64,000 bases of DNA, from positions 1-64,000 of the forward strand of contig CAWAWR010000016.1 in the NCBI GenBank assembly GCA_963785745.1. The letters are read 5' to 3'. Positions 33,747 through 41,639 of the stretch are shown one piece after another. Position 1 is the stretch's first letter. Each line of letters opens with the position of its first letter. Origin of the DNA: VAZQ01 sp963785745 (GTDB lineage: Bacteria; Pseudomonadota; Alphaproteobacteria; Rhizobiales; Xanthobacteraceae). The position numbers and the translations under genes are program-made. Under the pieces are notes generated by a model that did not search any database, was not told the origin of the DNA, and worked only from the letters and a program-made list of their open reading frames with translations.

Positions 33747-33804
33747 GCAACGCCTCCCTGGCGAGGTGGTAACGAGGTAGGCAAAGGCCTGTGGCGACAA
33801 CAGT

Positions 33805-34656
33805 CTACCCACATTTCTCAAGGAATTGCAGGAGGCGGGCGGGGGTCGTTTCCTCGGTCTGCCCGGCGACCGGGACGTCCCAATAGTCCGATTTTGGCAG
33901 GCATTCCTCCAGATACCGCGCCGCCGACGTGGCATGGGCGGCATCCCGGCCGGGGACGATGAAGGCGGGCAGGTCGACGCGCAGCAGATCCTCGGGTTCG
34001 GCGCCGGGCGCGGTGTCGCGGTCGAACAAAGTGCGCGCCATGCCGGCGACGATCAGCTTGTAACGGTCGAGGTCCTGGCTGCCGTAGGCGTCGGCGAAGG
34101 CGCGGTCGTGGCGGAGCACCGCCGCCCAGGGGCCGCCGCGCGGGTCCTCGCCGAACGACTTGCCCGACGCTGAGGCGAGCGCAACCACGTCGGCAAGGCT
34201 GTGCTCGTTGAGGTAGCCGAGATGGATGGCGAAGCGCTGGTGGCTCGAGAGCCGGTACTTCGCGCCGCCCACCGGCCAATAGAGGATGAGGCTCAGCGCC
34301 CGGTCCGGACGCATCGTTCCCCATGCCGCGACCGGGCAGCATCCCATGCAGCCGCCCATGATATGGGCGCGCTCGATCTTGAGCTGATCGAGCAGGCCGA
34401 TGCCCTGCGCCACGTAGTCCGCCCAGGTGACGCGCTCGACACGTCCGCCGGACTGTCCGGTCTCGCGCCGGTCGAAGGTGATGCAGGTGTATTTCTTCGG
34501 CAGGTGGTCGAGCAGCTTGATCTTGGCGTAGACGCCTTGCGTGCGCCATTTGTCGAGCGTCGCGTCGAATCCCCCCGGCGAATACATCAGGATCGGCGGG
34601 CCGGAGCCGGTCACCTCATAGCGCGTCGAGATTCCGTCGATGATCGCGGTCGGCAT
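33805..34656 (-). CDS. Alpha/beta-hydrolase fold protein with Cys at the nucleophile position
   Basis: A 283-residue protein. The fold is shown by ILMYSPGGFDATLDKW, TCITFDRRETGQSGG and AHIMGGCMGCCPVAAWG. In that elbow (Gly-x-Nuc-x-Gly) the nucleophile is Cys 103, not Ser. The acid loop is IVPGRDAAHATSAA; no late Gly-His motif is present, as in the related protein at 14073. ATG 34656 has AAGGG and sits three bases after the PanB-like stop, so the two are coupled. Cys nucleophiles occur in dienelactone hydrolases; the reaction here is unknown. Confidence 0.78.
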   Translation of the reverse strand: MPTAIIDGISTRYEVTGSGPPILMYSPGGFDATLDKWRTQGVYAKIKLLDHLPKKYTCITFDRRETGQSGGRVERVTWADYVAQGIGLLDQLKIERAHIMGGCMGCCPVAAWGTMRPDRALSLILYWPVGGAKYRLSSHQRFAIHLGYLNEHSLADVVALASASGKSFGEDPRGGPWAAVLRHDRAFADAYGSQDLDRYKLIVAGMARTLFDRDTAPGAEPEDLLRVDLPAFIVPGRDAAHATSAARYLEECLPKSDYWDVPVAGQTEETTPARLLQFLEKCG

Positions 34657-34658
34657 CT

Positions 34659-35477
34659 TTACCCTTTGATCTGCCGGCCGGCGCGCGCGTCGTCGATCAG
34701 CGCGGTGAAGGCGGCAAGCGTCGCCTTCGCGCCGTTGAAATACGTGTCGGACTTGGAGTCGATCCAGCGCGCTGCATAGCCGATGGCGGTGTGCGCGAGC
34801 CGCACGCGGCCGTCGAGCCACGGTCCGCCGCCGAAGCCGCCGATCACCGGGATCTTCACCGCCTTGACGACCGCCGCGCCGGCGACCGGCCCGGAATTGG
34901 TGAAGTCGAGCGCGACGGCGCCCGCCGCCTCCAGCATCTTGGCTTCCTCCACCAGCTTCGCGGCGGCTTCGTCGGTCGCCATCGCGTTCGACGAATTCTG
35001 CGAGCTGTAAGGGATGCCGTATTTCAGCGCGGTCTGCGGCGTAAGCCCGAACTGCGCGAACACCGGAATGCCGGCGCGGGTGAGCGCGGTGACGACCTCC
35101 GGGAAGTCCGCCGCGGCGTCGACCTTCACCATGTCGGCGCCGCCTTCCTTGACGATGCGGATCGCAGCGCGCAACGCGCTGTCGACGCCCTCCTGCACCG
35201 GCCCGAACGGAATGTCGCAACTCAGGAGCGTGCGCGTGAGCCCGCGCCGCACCGCCTTGCAGCAGACCAGGATCTCGTCGATCGTGACTTCCAGCGGATT
35301 GGAGTGGCCCCACAGATTGACGCCGACGCTGTCGCCGACCGACACGAAGTCCGCACCGGCGCGTTCCGCGATCAGCGCGATCTGATAGTCCCACGCCACG
35401 AACCCGACGCTCTTCTTCCCGTCGCGCTTCATCTGTTGCAGCACGGGAATGGTGACGGGGGTGTCGCTGGACGCCAT
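34659..35477 (-). CDS. PanB-like (ketopantoate hydroxymethyltransferase-family) protein
   Basis: A 272-residue TIM-barrel protein. Motifs follow PanB: FVSVGDSVGVNLWGH (Asp 49), LLSCDIPFGP (Asp 88) and MVKVDAAADF (Lys 118), plus PVIGGFGGGPWLDG. Two departures: the segment that carries the base in PanB (LVLE) is here GAVALDFTNSG (Asp), and KxE is KVD. It may therefore be a phosphoenolpyruvate mutase/isocitrate lyase-superfamily relative rather than pantothenate biosynthesis. GAGG precedes ATG 35477. Coupling to the hydrolase at 33805 and the divergent Bug gene point to catabolism. Confidence 0.75.
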   Translation of the reverse strand: MASSDTPVTIPVLQQMKRDGKKSVGFVAWDYQIALIAERAGADFVSVGDSVGVNLWGHSNPLEVTIDEILVCCKAVRRGLTRTLLSCDIPFGPVQEGVDSALRAAIRIVKEGGADMVKVDAAADFPEVVTALTRAGIPVFAQFGLTPQTALKYGIPYSSQNSSNAMATDEAAAKLVEEAKMLEAAGAVALDFTNSGPVAGAAVVKAVKIPVIGGFGGGPWLDGRVRLAHTAIGYAARWIDSKSDTYFNGAKATLAAFTALIDDARAGRQIKG

Positions 35478-35676
35478 GGAAACCTCGTTCGGGAGCACGA
35501 TTGCGGGCGCATAAGAGCGGACGGCGCCTGTCGTTGCAAGGTGCGGGAGGTCTCTTTGCCTCATGGGCGAGGCTTGAGAAATCATGCGATATTTACGGGC
35601 AAGCCGCGCGGTCCCGCCGACGCAAAGCCGGGCCATAACACTCATAAGCTGCGCGTGAAAAAGGGACGGAGACCCC

Positions 35677-36670
35677 ATGATCAGGCGACGTGAGTTCCTG
35701 GCCACGGCTGCGGCCTTGGTTGCGGCGCGAGCCCTGCTGCCGCAGCCGGCCGCAGCGCAGGCGAAATTTCCCGAGCGGCCGATCCGGCTGGTGATCCCGT
35801 TCCCGCCGGGCGGCGTCTACGACGCCGTCGGCCGCCCCTGGGCGGAGAAGGTCAAGACCAGGCCTCGGCACCGTCGTGATCGAGAACATCGGCGGCGCCG
35901 GCGGTTCGCTCGGCGCGGCGGCGGTCGCGCGCGCGGCCGCGGACGGCTACACGCTGCTGCTCGGCGGCGGCGGGCCGCTGATCATCAACTCGGTCGCCTC
36001 TAGCAAGGTGTCCTACGACGTGCTGAAGAGCTTCGAGCCGATCGACCTGTTGGCGCTGACCGGGCTGTCGATCTGCATCCATCCGTCGGTGCCGGCGAAG
36101 AATCTGCAGGAGCTGATCGCCCACGCCCGCGCCCATCCCGACAAGATGTCCTACGGCTCGGCGGGCACCGGCTCGATGAATCAGCTCGCCGGCGAATTGT
36201 TCAAGAGCCTGATCAAGATGCCGGGCATCGTTCACGTCCCCTACAAAGGCGGCGGCCCCGCGACCACCGATCTCGTGGGCGGCCAGATCCCGATCGTGTT
36301 TGCGAACGTGACCGGCCAGATCATCGAGCTGCATCGCACCGGCAAGATCAGGATCGTCGCCGTCACCACGCCGTCGCGGCTGGTCGGCGCGCCCGACATT
36401 CCGACCGCGGTCGAGCAGGGGGTGGACGGCATGATCTCGCAGAACTTCATCGGCGTGTTCGCGCCGACCGGAACGCCGAAGGCGATCCTCAATCAGATCG
36501 CCCAGGCGAGCGGCGGCGTGCGCGGCGACGCCGAGTATCAGAAGCTGCTGCTCGCCTCGGGCCAGGAGCCGGTCGCCGACTCCGGTCCCGACAAGACGCT
36601 GCAGTTCGTCAAGGACGAACTCGCGCGCTGGACGCCGATCATCAAATCGATCGGGTTGAAGCTCGATTGA
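35677..36670 (+). pseudogene. TctC/Bug-family binding protein interrupted by a one-base frameshift
   Basis: The 5' frame gives a Tat-like signal (MIRRREFLATAAALVAARAL) and RLVIPFPPGGVYDAVGRPWAEKV. The 3' frame, open from before 35876 to 36670, gives VVIENIGGAGGSLGAAAV, ADGYTLLLGGG, IVHVPYKGGGPATTDLV and RWTPIIKSIGL. Removing a single base near 35857 (in GTCAAGACCAGG) restores V-K-P-G-L-G-T-V-V-I-E and a full-length protein of about 330 residues. Everything else is intact, so it is either a very recent inactivation or a sequencing error. It precedes a crotonase gene. Confidence 0.85.
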
Positions 36671-36748
36671 CGGGACACCGCGGGGCGTCCAAGAACAGCA
36701 GAGACGTCTGTGCAGCGTTGCCAGCGACCGCTGCGAGTGAGGGATTTC

Positions 36749-37543
36749 ATGGCCTACGAAGACATCATCGTGCAGCGCACCGACGCCGCGCTGGAGATCA
36801 CGATCAACCGCCCCGAGAAATTGAATGCGCTCCGTGAGAAGACCGCGGTCGAGATCATGGAGGCGATGGGCGAGGTCGAGATGGATCGCGCGGTCGTCGG
36901 CGTGATCCTGCAAGGCAGCGAGAAGGCATTCTGCACCGGCGTCGACACCAGCGAATTCAAATATTCCGACGACGAGCGCTTCGACGTCTACCGCGCGCGC
37001 AAGCGGACGCGGAAGACGCTGCAGATGCAGCGCTTCGTCATGGGCTTCACCAAGCCGGTCATCACCGCGATCGAGGGCTTTGCACTCGGCGGCGGGCTCG
37101 AGCTCGCAATGTCGGGCGACATCATCGTCTGCGGGGAGGGCGCGCAGCTCGGCCTCCCGGAAGCGAAGCTCGGCATGATGCCGGGCGCGGGCGGCACCCA
37201 GACGCTCACACGGCTGATCGGCAAGCCGCTCGCCAAGGAACTGATGTGGACGGGGCGGCGGCTCAGCGCCGCCGAGGCACGAGAGTTCAAGCTGGTCAAT
37301 CATGTGACGCCGAAAGGCCAGGCCCTGGCGAAGGCGCGCGAGATCGTCGCCGAGATCGGCAAGAACGCGCCGATTTCCGTGATGCTGATCAAGCAGGCGG
37401 TCGATCGCGGCGTGGACATGTCGCTGGCCGACGGGCTCGCCACCGAGAACGACATCTCCTACCTGCTCACGTTCTCCGAGGACCGCGAGGAGGGTTTGAA
37501 GGCATTCCGCGAGAAACGCCCGCCGAAATTCCGCGGACAGTAG
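36749..37543 (+). CDS. Enoyl-CoA hydratase/isomerase family protein
   Basis: A 264-residue crotonase. Oxyanion-hole segments are KAFCTGVDTSEF and IEGFALGGGLELAM. Both catalytic glutamates of true hydratases are present: the Glu in GGLELAM and the Glu in GLPEAKLGMMPGAGGTQ. It is therefore probably an active hydratase acting on a 2-enoyl-CoA, possibly from an aromatic or alicyclic acid. GAGGG precedes ATG 36749. It heads a series with thiolase, DUF35 and acyl-CoA ligase on the same strand: a beta-oxidation-like set. The 3' end enters a 15-bp repeat (37535-37609). Confidence 0.88.
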   Translation: MAYEDIIVQRTDAALEITINRPEKLNALREKTAVEIMEAMGEVEMDRAVVGVILQGSEKAFCTGVDTSEFKYSDDERFDVYRARKRTRKTLQMQRFVMGFTKPVITAIEGFALGGGLELAMSGDIIVCGEGAQLGLPEAKLGMMPGAGGTQTLTRLIGKPLAKELMWTGRRLSAAEAREFKLVNHVTPKGQALAKAREIVAEIGKNAPISVMLIKQAVDRGVDMSLADGLATENDISYLLTFSEDREEGLKAFREKRPPKFRGQ

Positions 37544-37609
37544 TTCAATGGACGATCTTCCAACTGACAATAGTTCAGCGGACGATAGTTCTGCGAACGA
37601 CCTAAGACT
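37535..37609. repeat. 15-bp imperfect tandem repeat over the crotonase stop codon
   Basis: Successive 15-base units read GGACAGTAGTTCAAT, GGACGATCTTCCAAC, TGACAATAGTTCAGC, GGACGATAGTTCTGC, then a decayed fifth unit. The stop TAG of the crotonase lies in the first unit. Unit length keeps reading frame, so earlier unit expansion could have lengthened or trimmed the protein tail. It separates the crotonase and thiolase genes. Confidence 0.75.
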
Positions 37610-37627
37610 TCACTTGAAGGGCGAAGC

Positions 37628-38809
37628 ATGAAGGACAACTTCCTCAAGAACAAGGACATCGCGATCGTCGCCTATGCGGAGACGCCGCTGGAGCGGCGCT
37701 CCGGCAAGTCCGCCTTCGATTTCGCCTGCGCCGTCGCGTCCGAGCTGTACGAAAAGACCGGCCTCGCGCCCAAGGATATCGACGGCCTCGGCTTGATCGG
37801 TCCGCTCTCGGAAGCCGGCAATCCGTTCTGGTCGAACTTCGCGACCGATTATTTCGGTATCACGCCGCGCTGGCTGCAGACCACCGACATCGGCGGCTGC
37901 TCGGCGACCGGCAATGTCGCGCGCGCGGCGGCCGCGATCCAGGCCGGGATGTGCGAGACCGTGATGCTGGTCGGCGCCGACACGCCCTCGACCATCAACC
38001 GCGCGCACTATGGCGGCTATCGCGGCGAGTTCTGGGAGCCGACCGGCCTGCCGGGGCCGCCCGGCATGTTCGGGCTCCTCATGAACCGCTACATCGCGCA
38101 GTACGATCTGAAGTTCGAGGCGCTCGGCAAGCTCGCGGCGACGCAGCGCGCCGGCGCGGTGCTCAATCCCAACGCCTATGAGAAGAACCGCACGCCGATC
38201 ACGGTGGAGGACTATCTGAAGTCGCGCCAGGTCGCGAGCCCGCTGCGGCTGCTCGACTCCGTCATGTATTGCGACGGCGGCAACGGTCTGATCGTCACGA
38301 CCGCCGAGCGGGCGCGCAAGATGGGCACCAAGCGACCGGTGTTTCCGGTGGCCTATTCCGAGATCACCAATTTCAACGGCCGCGAGATGACGCCCGACAT
38401 CACCGAGACCGGCTTCTCGGTGGTCGGGCCGGAGGCGCTGAAGAAGGCCGGCATGAGCGCGGCCGACATCAAGATGTTCCACCCCTATGACGACTTCCTG
38501 ATCGCCGAAATGCTGCAGCTCGAGCAGATCGGTTTCTGCGGCCGCGGCGAGGGCTCGCGGTTCCTGCTCGACACCGACGTCTCGTTCAAAGGCCGACTGC
38601 CGATCAACACCGGCGGCGGCCAGATTTCCGCGGGCCAACCGGGACTTGCAGGCGGCGGCTTGAATCTGACTGAAGCGGTGCGGCAGCTCATGGGGGAGGC
38701 CGGCGAGCGGCAGGTCACCGGCGCCAACAACGCCATGGTGACCGGTATCGGCGTCATTCCCTATGCCCGCAACTGGGGCTCTAGCAGCGTTCTGATCCTG
38801 GAGGCGTGA
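37628..38809 (+). CDS. Thiolase-superfamily acyl-CoA enzyme (SCP2-type)
   Basis: A 393-residue protein. The nucleophile region is IGGCSATGNVARA (Cys 91), preceded by GNPFWSNFATDYFG. The central MYCDGGNGLIVTTAERA and KMFHPYDDFLIAEML carry typical lipid-transfer/thiolase motifs, and INTGGGQISAGQPGLAGGGLN ends the active-site wall. The second Cys of classical thiolases appears absent, normal for this subgroup, which depends on a partner OB-fold (DUF35) protein. That partner follows directly, though frameshifted. Likely cleaves or ligates a beta-keto or hydroxyacyl-CoA. Confidence 0.86.
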   Translation: MKDNFLKNKDIAIVAYAETPLERRSGKSAFDFACAVASELYEKTGLAPKDIDGLGLIGPLSEAGNPFWSNFATDYFGITPRWLQTTDIGGCSATGNVARAAAAIQAGMCETVMLVGADTPSTINRAHYGGYRGEFWEPTGLPGPPGMFGLLMNRYIAQYDLKFEALGKLAATQRAGAVLNPNAYEKNRTPITVEDYLKSRQVASPLRLLDSVMYCDGGNGLIVTTAERARKMGTKRPVFPVAYSEITNFNGREMTPDITETGFSVVGPEALKKAGMSAADIKMFHPYDDFLIAEMLQLEQIGFCGRGEGSRFLLDTDVSFKGRLPINTGGGQISAGQPGLAGGGLNLTEAVRQLMGEAGERQVTGANNAMVTGIGVIPYARNWGSSSVLILEA

Positions 38810-38810
38810 C

Positions 38811-39222
38811 ATGAACGAGAAGAAAACGCAGCGCCCGGTGCCGCGGCCGTCGTTCTACACCAAGCCGTTTTGGGAGGGAGCGAGCCAGAAGAAGCTGATG
38901 CTGCAATACGATCCCGAACTCAAAATCGTTTCAGTTCTGGCCGCGGCCGACCAGCGTGAAGACCGGCAAGGCCAATCTCGAATGGCGCGAGGCGTCGGGC
39001 AAAGGCACGCTTTATTCCTATACGGTGTGCCACGTCCCCGGCGCCGGCTTCGAGGAGCGCGTGCCTTACGTGGTCGGCTGCATCGAGCTGAAAGAAGGGG
39101 TGCGCATGGTCGCGAACCTCGTCGGCGTCGGCCCGCAGGACGCCAAAATCGGGATGCCGATGCGGGTGACCTGGGAACCGGTCGGCGAGACCAACTACTA
39201 CGCGTTCGAGCCCGACCGGTAG
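38811..39222 (+). pseudogene. DUF35 OB-fold acyl-CoA-associated protein with frameshift
   Basis: The first frame gives PRPSFYTKPFWEGASQKKLMLQ, the normal DUF35 start. After GATCCCGAACTCAAA the frame is lost; shifting by one base near 38915-38930 gives FQFWPRPTSVKTGKANLEWRE and the full domain (GKGTLYSYTVCH, GMPMRVTWEPVG). The 412 bases are one more than a multiple of three, consistent with a single insertion and a repaired length of 136 residues. The rubredoxin-like zinc cysteines are missing, as in many members. It is placed between the thiolase and the ligase. It could also be a sequencing error. Confidence 0.8.
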
Positions 39223-39229
39223 GTTTGAG

Positions 39230-40876
39230 ATGGCGGCCGGCGCGACGACCCCTGGTGCGACGACCCCTGGTGCGATGACCCCTGGTGCGATGACCCCTGG
39301 TGCGATGACCCTTGGCGCGCTCCTGACCGAGAACGCGCGGCGTCATCCGGAGCGGATCGCGATCGTCTGCGACGGGCGACAGGTGACCTATCGCGAGCTC
39401 GATCTTCTTTCAAACAGTCTCGCCAACACACTGATCGAGCGCGGTATCGCCCCGGGCGACCGCGCCGCCGTCTACCTGCCGAACGGCATCGAGCTGGTCG
39501 TGGCGCTCTGCGGCGTGCTGAAGGCCGGCGCCATCGTGGTGCCGGTCAGCACCCGGCTCGTGCCCGCCGAGGTCGAGATCATGATGGAGGACTCTAAGCC
39601 CGCGGCGGTGATCTTTCATTCCGGCGTGCGCGCGGCGGTGCAGGGGTTTGCGGCCAGGCTCGCAAACCCGCTGCTGATCTGCGATGCGGACGCGGTTGCC
39701 GGCGAGCTCGATCTCAAGACCGTCATGACGACGGGATCGCCCGCGCCGGTGGAGCGTGCGTCGTCCAACATGGACGACGCGCTGATCGCCTACACGTCAG
39801 GCACGACCGGCCGTCCAAAAGGCGCGATCTCGACGCATGCCAACCTGATCGTCGGATCGGGCGAGATGACCGCGCAGGCCTGGGGGCTGCGTGCGGACGA
39901 CGTCATCCTGATTACGACGCCGATGGCGCATCGTATCGGGCTCGCGCGGCTCGCCAATGCATTCGTGCTGGGGGCGAAGCTTGCGATCATGTCGCGCTTC
40001 GACGTCGCCGGCGCGATCGGCTTGATCGAGGCGGAAGGCGTGACGGTGGTGTCGCTGGTGCCGACCATCGCGCGCATGCTGCTGCCCGAGATCGAGAAAC
40101 GCCCGCAGGCATGCCGCTCAATCAGGATCGTGGTCGCGACCGGCGAGGCATTTCCCGAAGACGTGCAGCGGCGGCTGACGGAATTGCTTCCGCAAGTGCG
40201 GGTCTACGGCTTCTATTCGCAGACCGAAGGCGGCTTCATGGCGTCGCTCTCGCCGGAGGATCGGCTCACGCATCCGGGTTCGGTCGGGCGGCCGGTCCCG
40301 ACCGTCGAGGTCAGGGTCGTGGACGACAACCTGCGCGACGTGCCGCGCGGCGACGCCGGCGAAATCCTGGTCCGCTGCGGCGCGCCGGGCGAGCGCTCGG
40401 TCATGCGCGGCTACTACCAGTTTCCGGACGCGAACGCGGAGGCCTTTATCGACGGCTGGCTGCGCACAGGCGACGTCGGCCGCATGGACGCCGACGGCTT
40501 CCTCTATTTTGTCGACCGCGCCAAGGACATGATCGTCTCGGGCGGGCTCAACATCTATTCGCGCGAGGTCGAGCTTGCGCTGACGAAGCACGCAGCGGTC
40601 GCCGACGCAGCGGTGATCGCGGTTCCCGATCCTGAATTCGGCGAAGCGGTCATGGCCTTCGTGGAGCTTGCGCCGGGCCGGACCGTTTCGCCGGAGGAGC
40701 TGGTCGAGCACTGCCGCGCGCATATCGCCGGTTACAAGAAACCGAAGCATGTAAGCTTCGTCGCGGCGCTGCCCCGCAATACCACCGGCAAGGTGATGAA
40801 GGGTCCGCTGCGCGAGCAGGCGCCGCGGGAGCGGCCGGACTTGTTCACAAAAACCCCGGCAAAGCTGGGCGCCTGA
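39230..40876 (+). CDS. AMP-forming acyl-CoA synthetase/ligase
   Basis: A 548-residue protein. The phosphate-binding loop is AYTSGTTGRPKG, with VYGFYSQTEGGF (adenine pocket), the hinge GWLRTGDVG and DRAKDMIVSGGLNIY, and the C-terminal catalytic Lys in LPRNTTGKVMKG. The enzyme activates a carboxylic acid to its CoA ester. The first about 28 residues are five Gly-Ala-(T/M)-T-(P/L) pentapeptides from a 15-bp repeat (39242-39316) and are unlike the family; the domain proper begins at MTLGALLTENARRHPE, so a later ATG within the repeat may be used. Last gene of the crotonase-thiolase-DUF35-ligase series. Confidence 0.9.
   Translation: MAAGATTPGATTPGAMTPGAMTPGAMTLGALLTENARRHPERIAIVCDGRQVTYRELDLLSNSLANTLIERGIAPGDRAAVYLPNGIELVVALCGVLKAGAIVVPVSTRLVPAEVEIMMEDSKPAAVIFHSGVRAAVQGFAARLANPLLICDADAVAGELDLKTVMTTGSPAPVERASSNMDDALIAYTSGTTGRPKGAISTHANLIVGSGEMTAQAWGLRADDVILITTPMAHRIGLARLANAFVLGAKLAIMSRFDVAGAIGLIEAEGVTVVSLVPTIARMLLPEIEKRPQACRSIRIVVATGEAFPEDVQRRLTELLPQVRVYGFYSQTEGGFMASLSPEDRLTHPGSVGRPVPTVEVRVVDDNLRDVPRGDAGEILVRCGAPGERSVMRGYYQFPDANAEAFIDGWLRTGDVGRMDADGFLYFVDRAKDMIVSGGLNIYSREVELALTKHAAVADAAVIAVPDPEFGEAVMAFVELAPGRTVSPEELVEHCRAHIAGYKKPKHVSFVAALPRNTTGKVMKGPLREQAPRERPDLFTKTPAKLGA
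39242..39316. repeat. 15-bp in-frame tandem repeat encoding the N-terminus of the ligase
   Basis: Five units of GCG(A)(C/T)GACCCCTGGT: units 1-2 have GCGACGACC, units 3-5 have GCGATGACC, and the fifth ends CTTGGC. Each adds five residues. Units 3-5 contain a candidate ATG, so unit number and choice of start are linked. Confidence 0.92.
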
Positions 40877-40917
40877 CGCTTTACATTTTCGCAATTCTCA
40901 AGCCTTAACCTTTCCCC

Positions 40918-41589
40918 ATGCCCAAGGCCAAGCCCGAATCGGAAACCGCGCTTTATGCGCCGGTGAAGCGCTTCCTGGAAGCGCAAGGCTTCACGGTAAA
41001 AGGCGAAGTCTGCGGCTGCGATCTCGTGGCGCTGCGCGGCGACGAGCCGCCGGTGGTGGTCGTCGGCGAGCTGAAGCTCAAGTTCAATCTCGAGCTGGTC
41101 CTGCAGGGCGTGGAGCGGAGCGCCGCCTGCGACGAAGTCTGGCTCGCCGTTCGTATTGCTGCCCGCGGCGGCCGCGAGAACGATCGTCGGGTGCGCAAGC
41201 TCTGCCGACTGCTCGGTTTTGGTTTGCTTGGCGTGTTCTCGACCGGCCGCGTCGAGGCGCTGGTAGAGCCGCAGCCCTGGAAGCCGCGTCCCGACCGCAA
41301 GCGCCGTTCGCGCCTCATCCGCGAGCACCAGCGGCGCAACGGCGATCCGGTGTCGGGGGGCATCACGAAAGTTCCGATCATGACCGCCTACCGGCAGCAG
41401 GCGCTGATCTGCGCGGCCTTGCTGCAAGGCGGCCCGTGCCCGACGTCGAAGGTCAGGGCAACGGTGCCGGATGGCCCGAAGATTCTGCTGCACAATGTCT
41501 ATGGCTGGTTCGACCGCGTCGAGCGCGGTGTTTATCGCTTGACGTCCGACGGTGCTGCCGCGCTCTCGCGCTGGCCGCAGCCGGCTTAA
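40918..41589 (+). CDS. DUF2161-family protein with PD-(D/E)xK-like core
   Basis: A 223-residue cytoplasmic protein. The nuclease-like core is VCGCDLVALRGDEPPVVVVGELKL: an Asp, then E-x-K after a beta strand, the pattern of PD-(D/E)xK phosphodiesterases. A C-terminal winged-helix-like part (AYRQQALICAALLQGGPCP) follows, with conserved RHNVYGWFDR-like residues (LLHNVYGWFDRVERGVYRL). ATG 40918 has no strong Shine-Dalgarno. The family is widespread in alphaproteobacteria and uncharacterised; nucleic-acid processing is inference. Its neighbours are unrelated. Confidence 0.78.
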   Translation: MPKAKPESETALYAPVKRFLEAQGFTVKGEVCGCDLVALRGDEPPVVVVGELKLKFNLELVLQGVERSAACDEVWLAVRIAARGGRENDRRVRKLCRLLGFGLLGVFSTGRVEALVEPQPWKPRPDRKRRSRLIREHQRRNGDPVSGGITKVPIMTAYRQQALICAALLQGGPCPTSKVRATVPDGPKILLHNVYGWFDRVERGVYRLTSDGAAALSRWPQPA

Positions 41590-41590
41590 G

Positions 41591-41639
41591 CTTTTCGTTC
41601 GAGAATCTTTTGCGAAAACCGGTCCCCGCTTTTCGGGCT
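41591..41639. repeat. Degenerate rhizobial intergenic repeat between convergent genes
   Basis: The gap reads TTTTCGTTCGAGAATCTTTT, then GCGAAAACCGGTCCCCGC and TTTTCGGGCTC. It resembles the common Rhizobiales element of the form ATCTTTTC-GAAAACCGGT-CCCC-TTTTCGG. Comparison to that element is from memory. A short GCTTTTCGGGC arm may fold. It could act as a transcription stop for both neighbours. Confidence 0.4.

Noticed and set aside
39242..39316. Tandem 15-bp units considered as a CRISPR-like array
   Set aside because: Units abut without spacers and code in frame for the ligase N-terminus.
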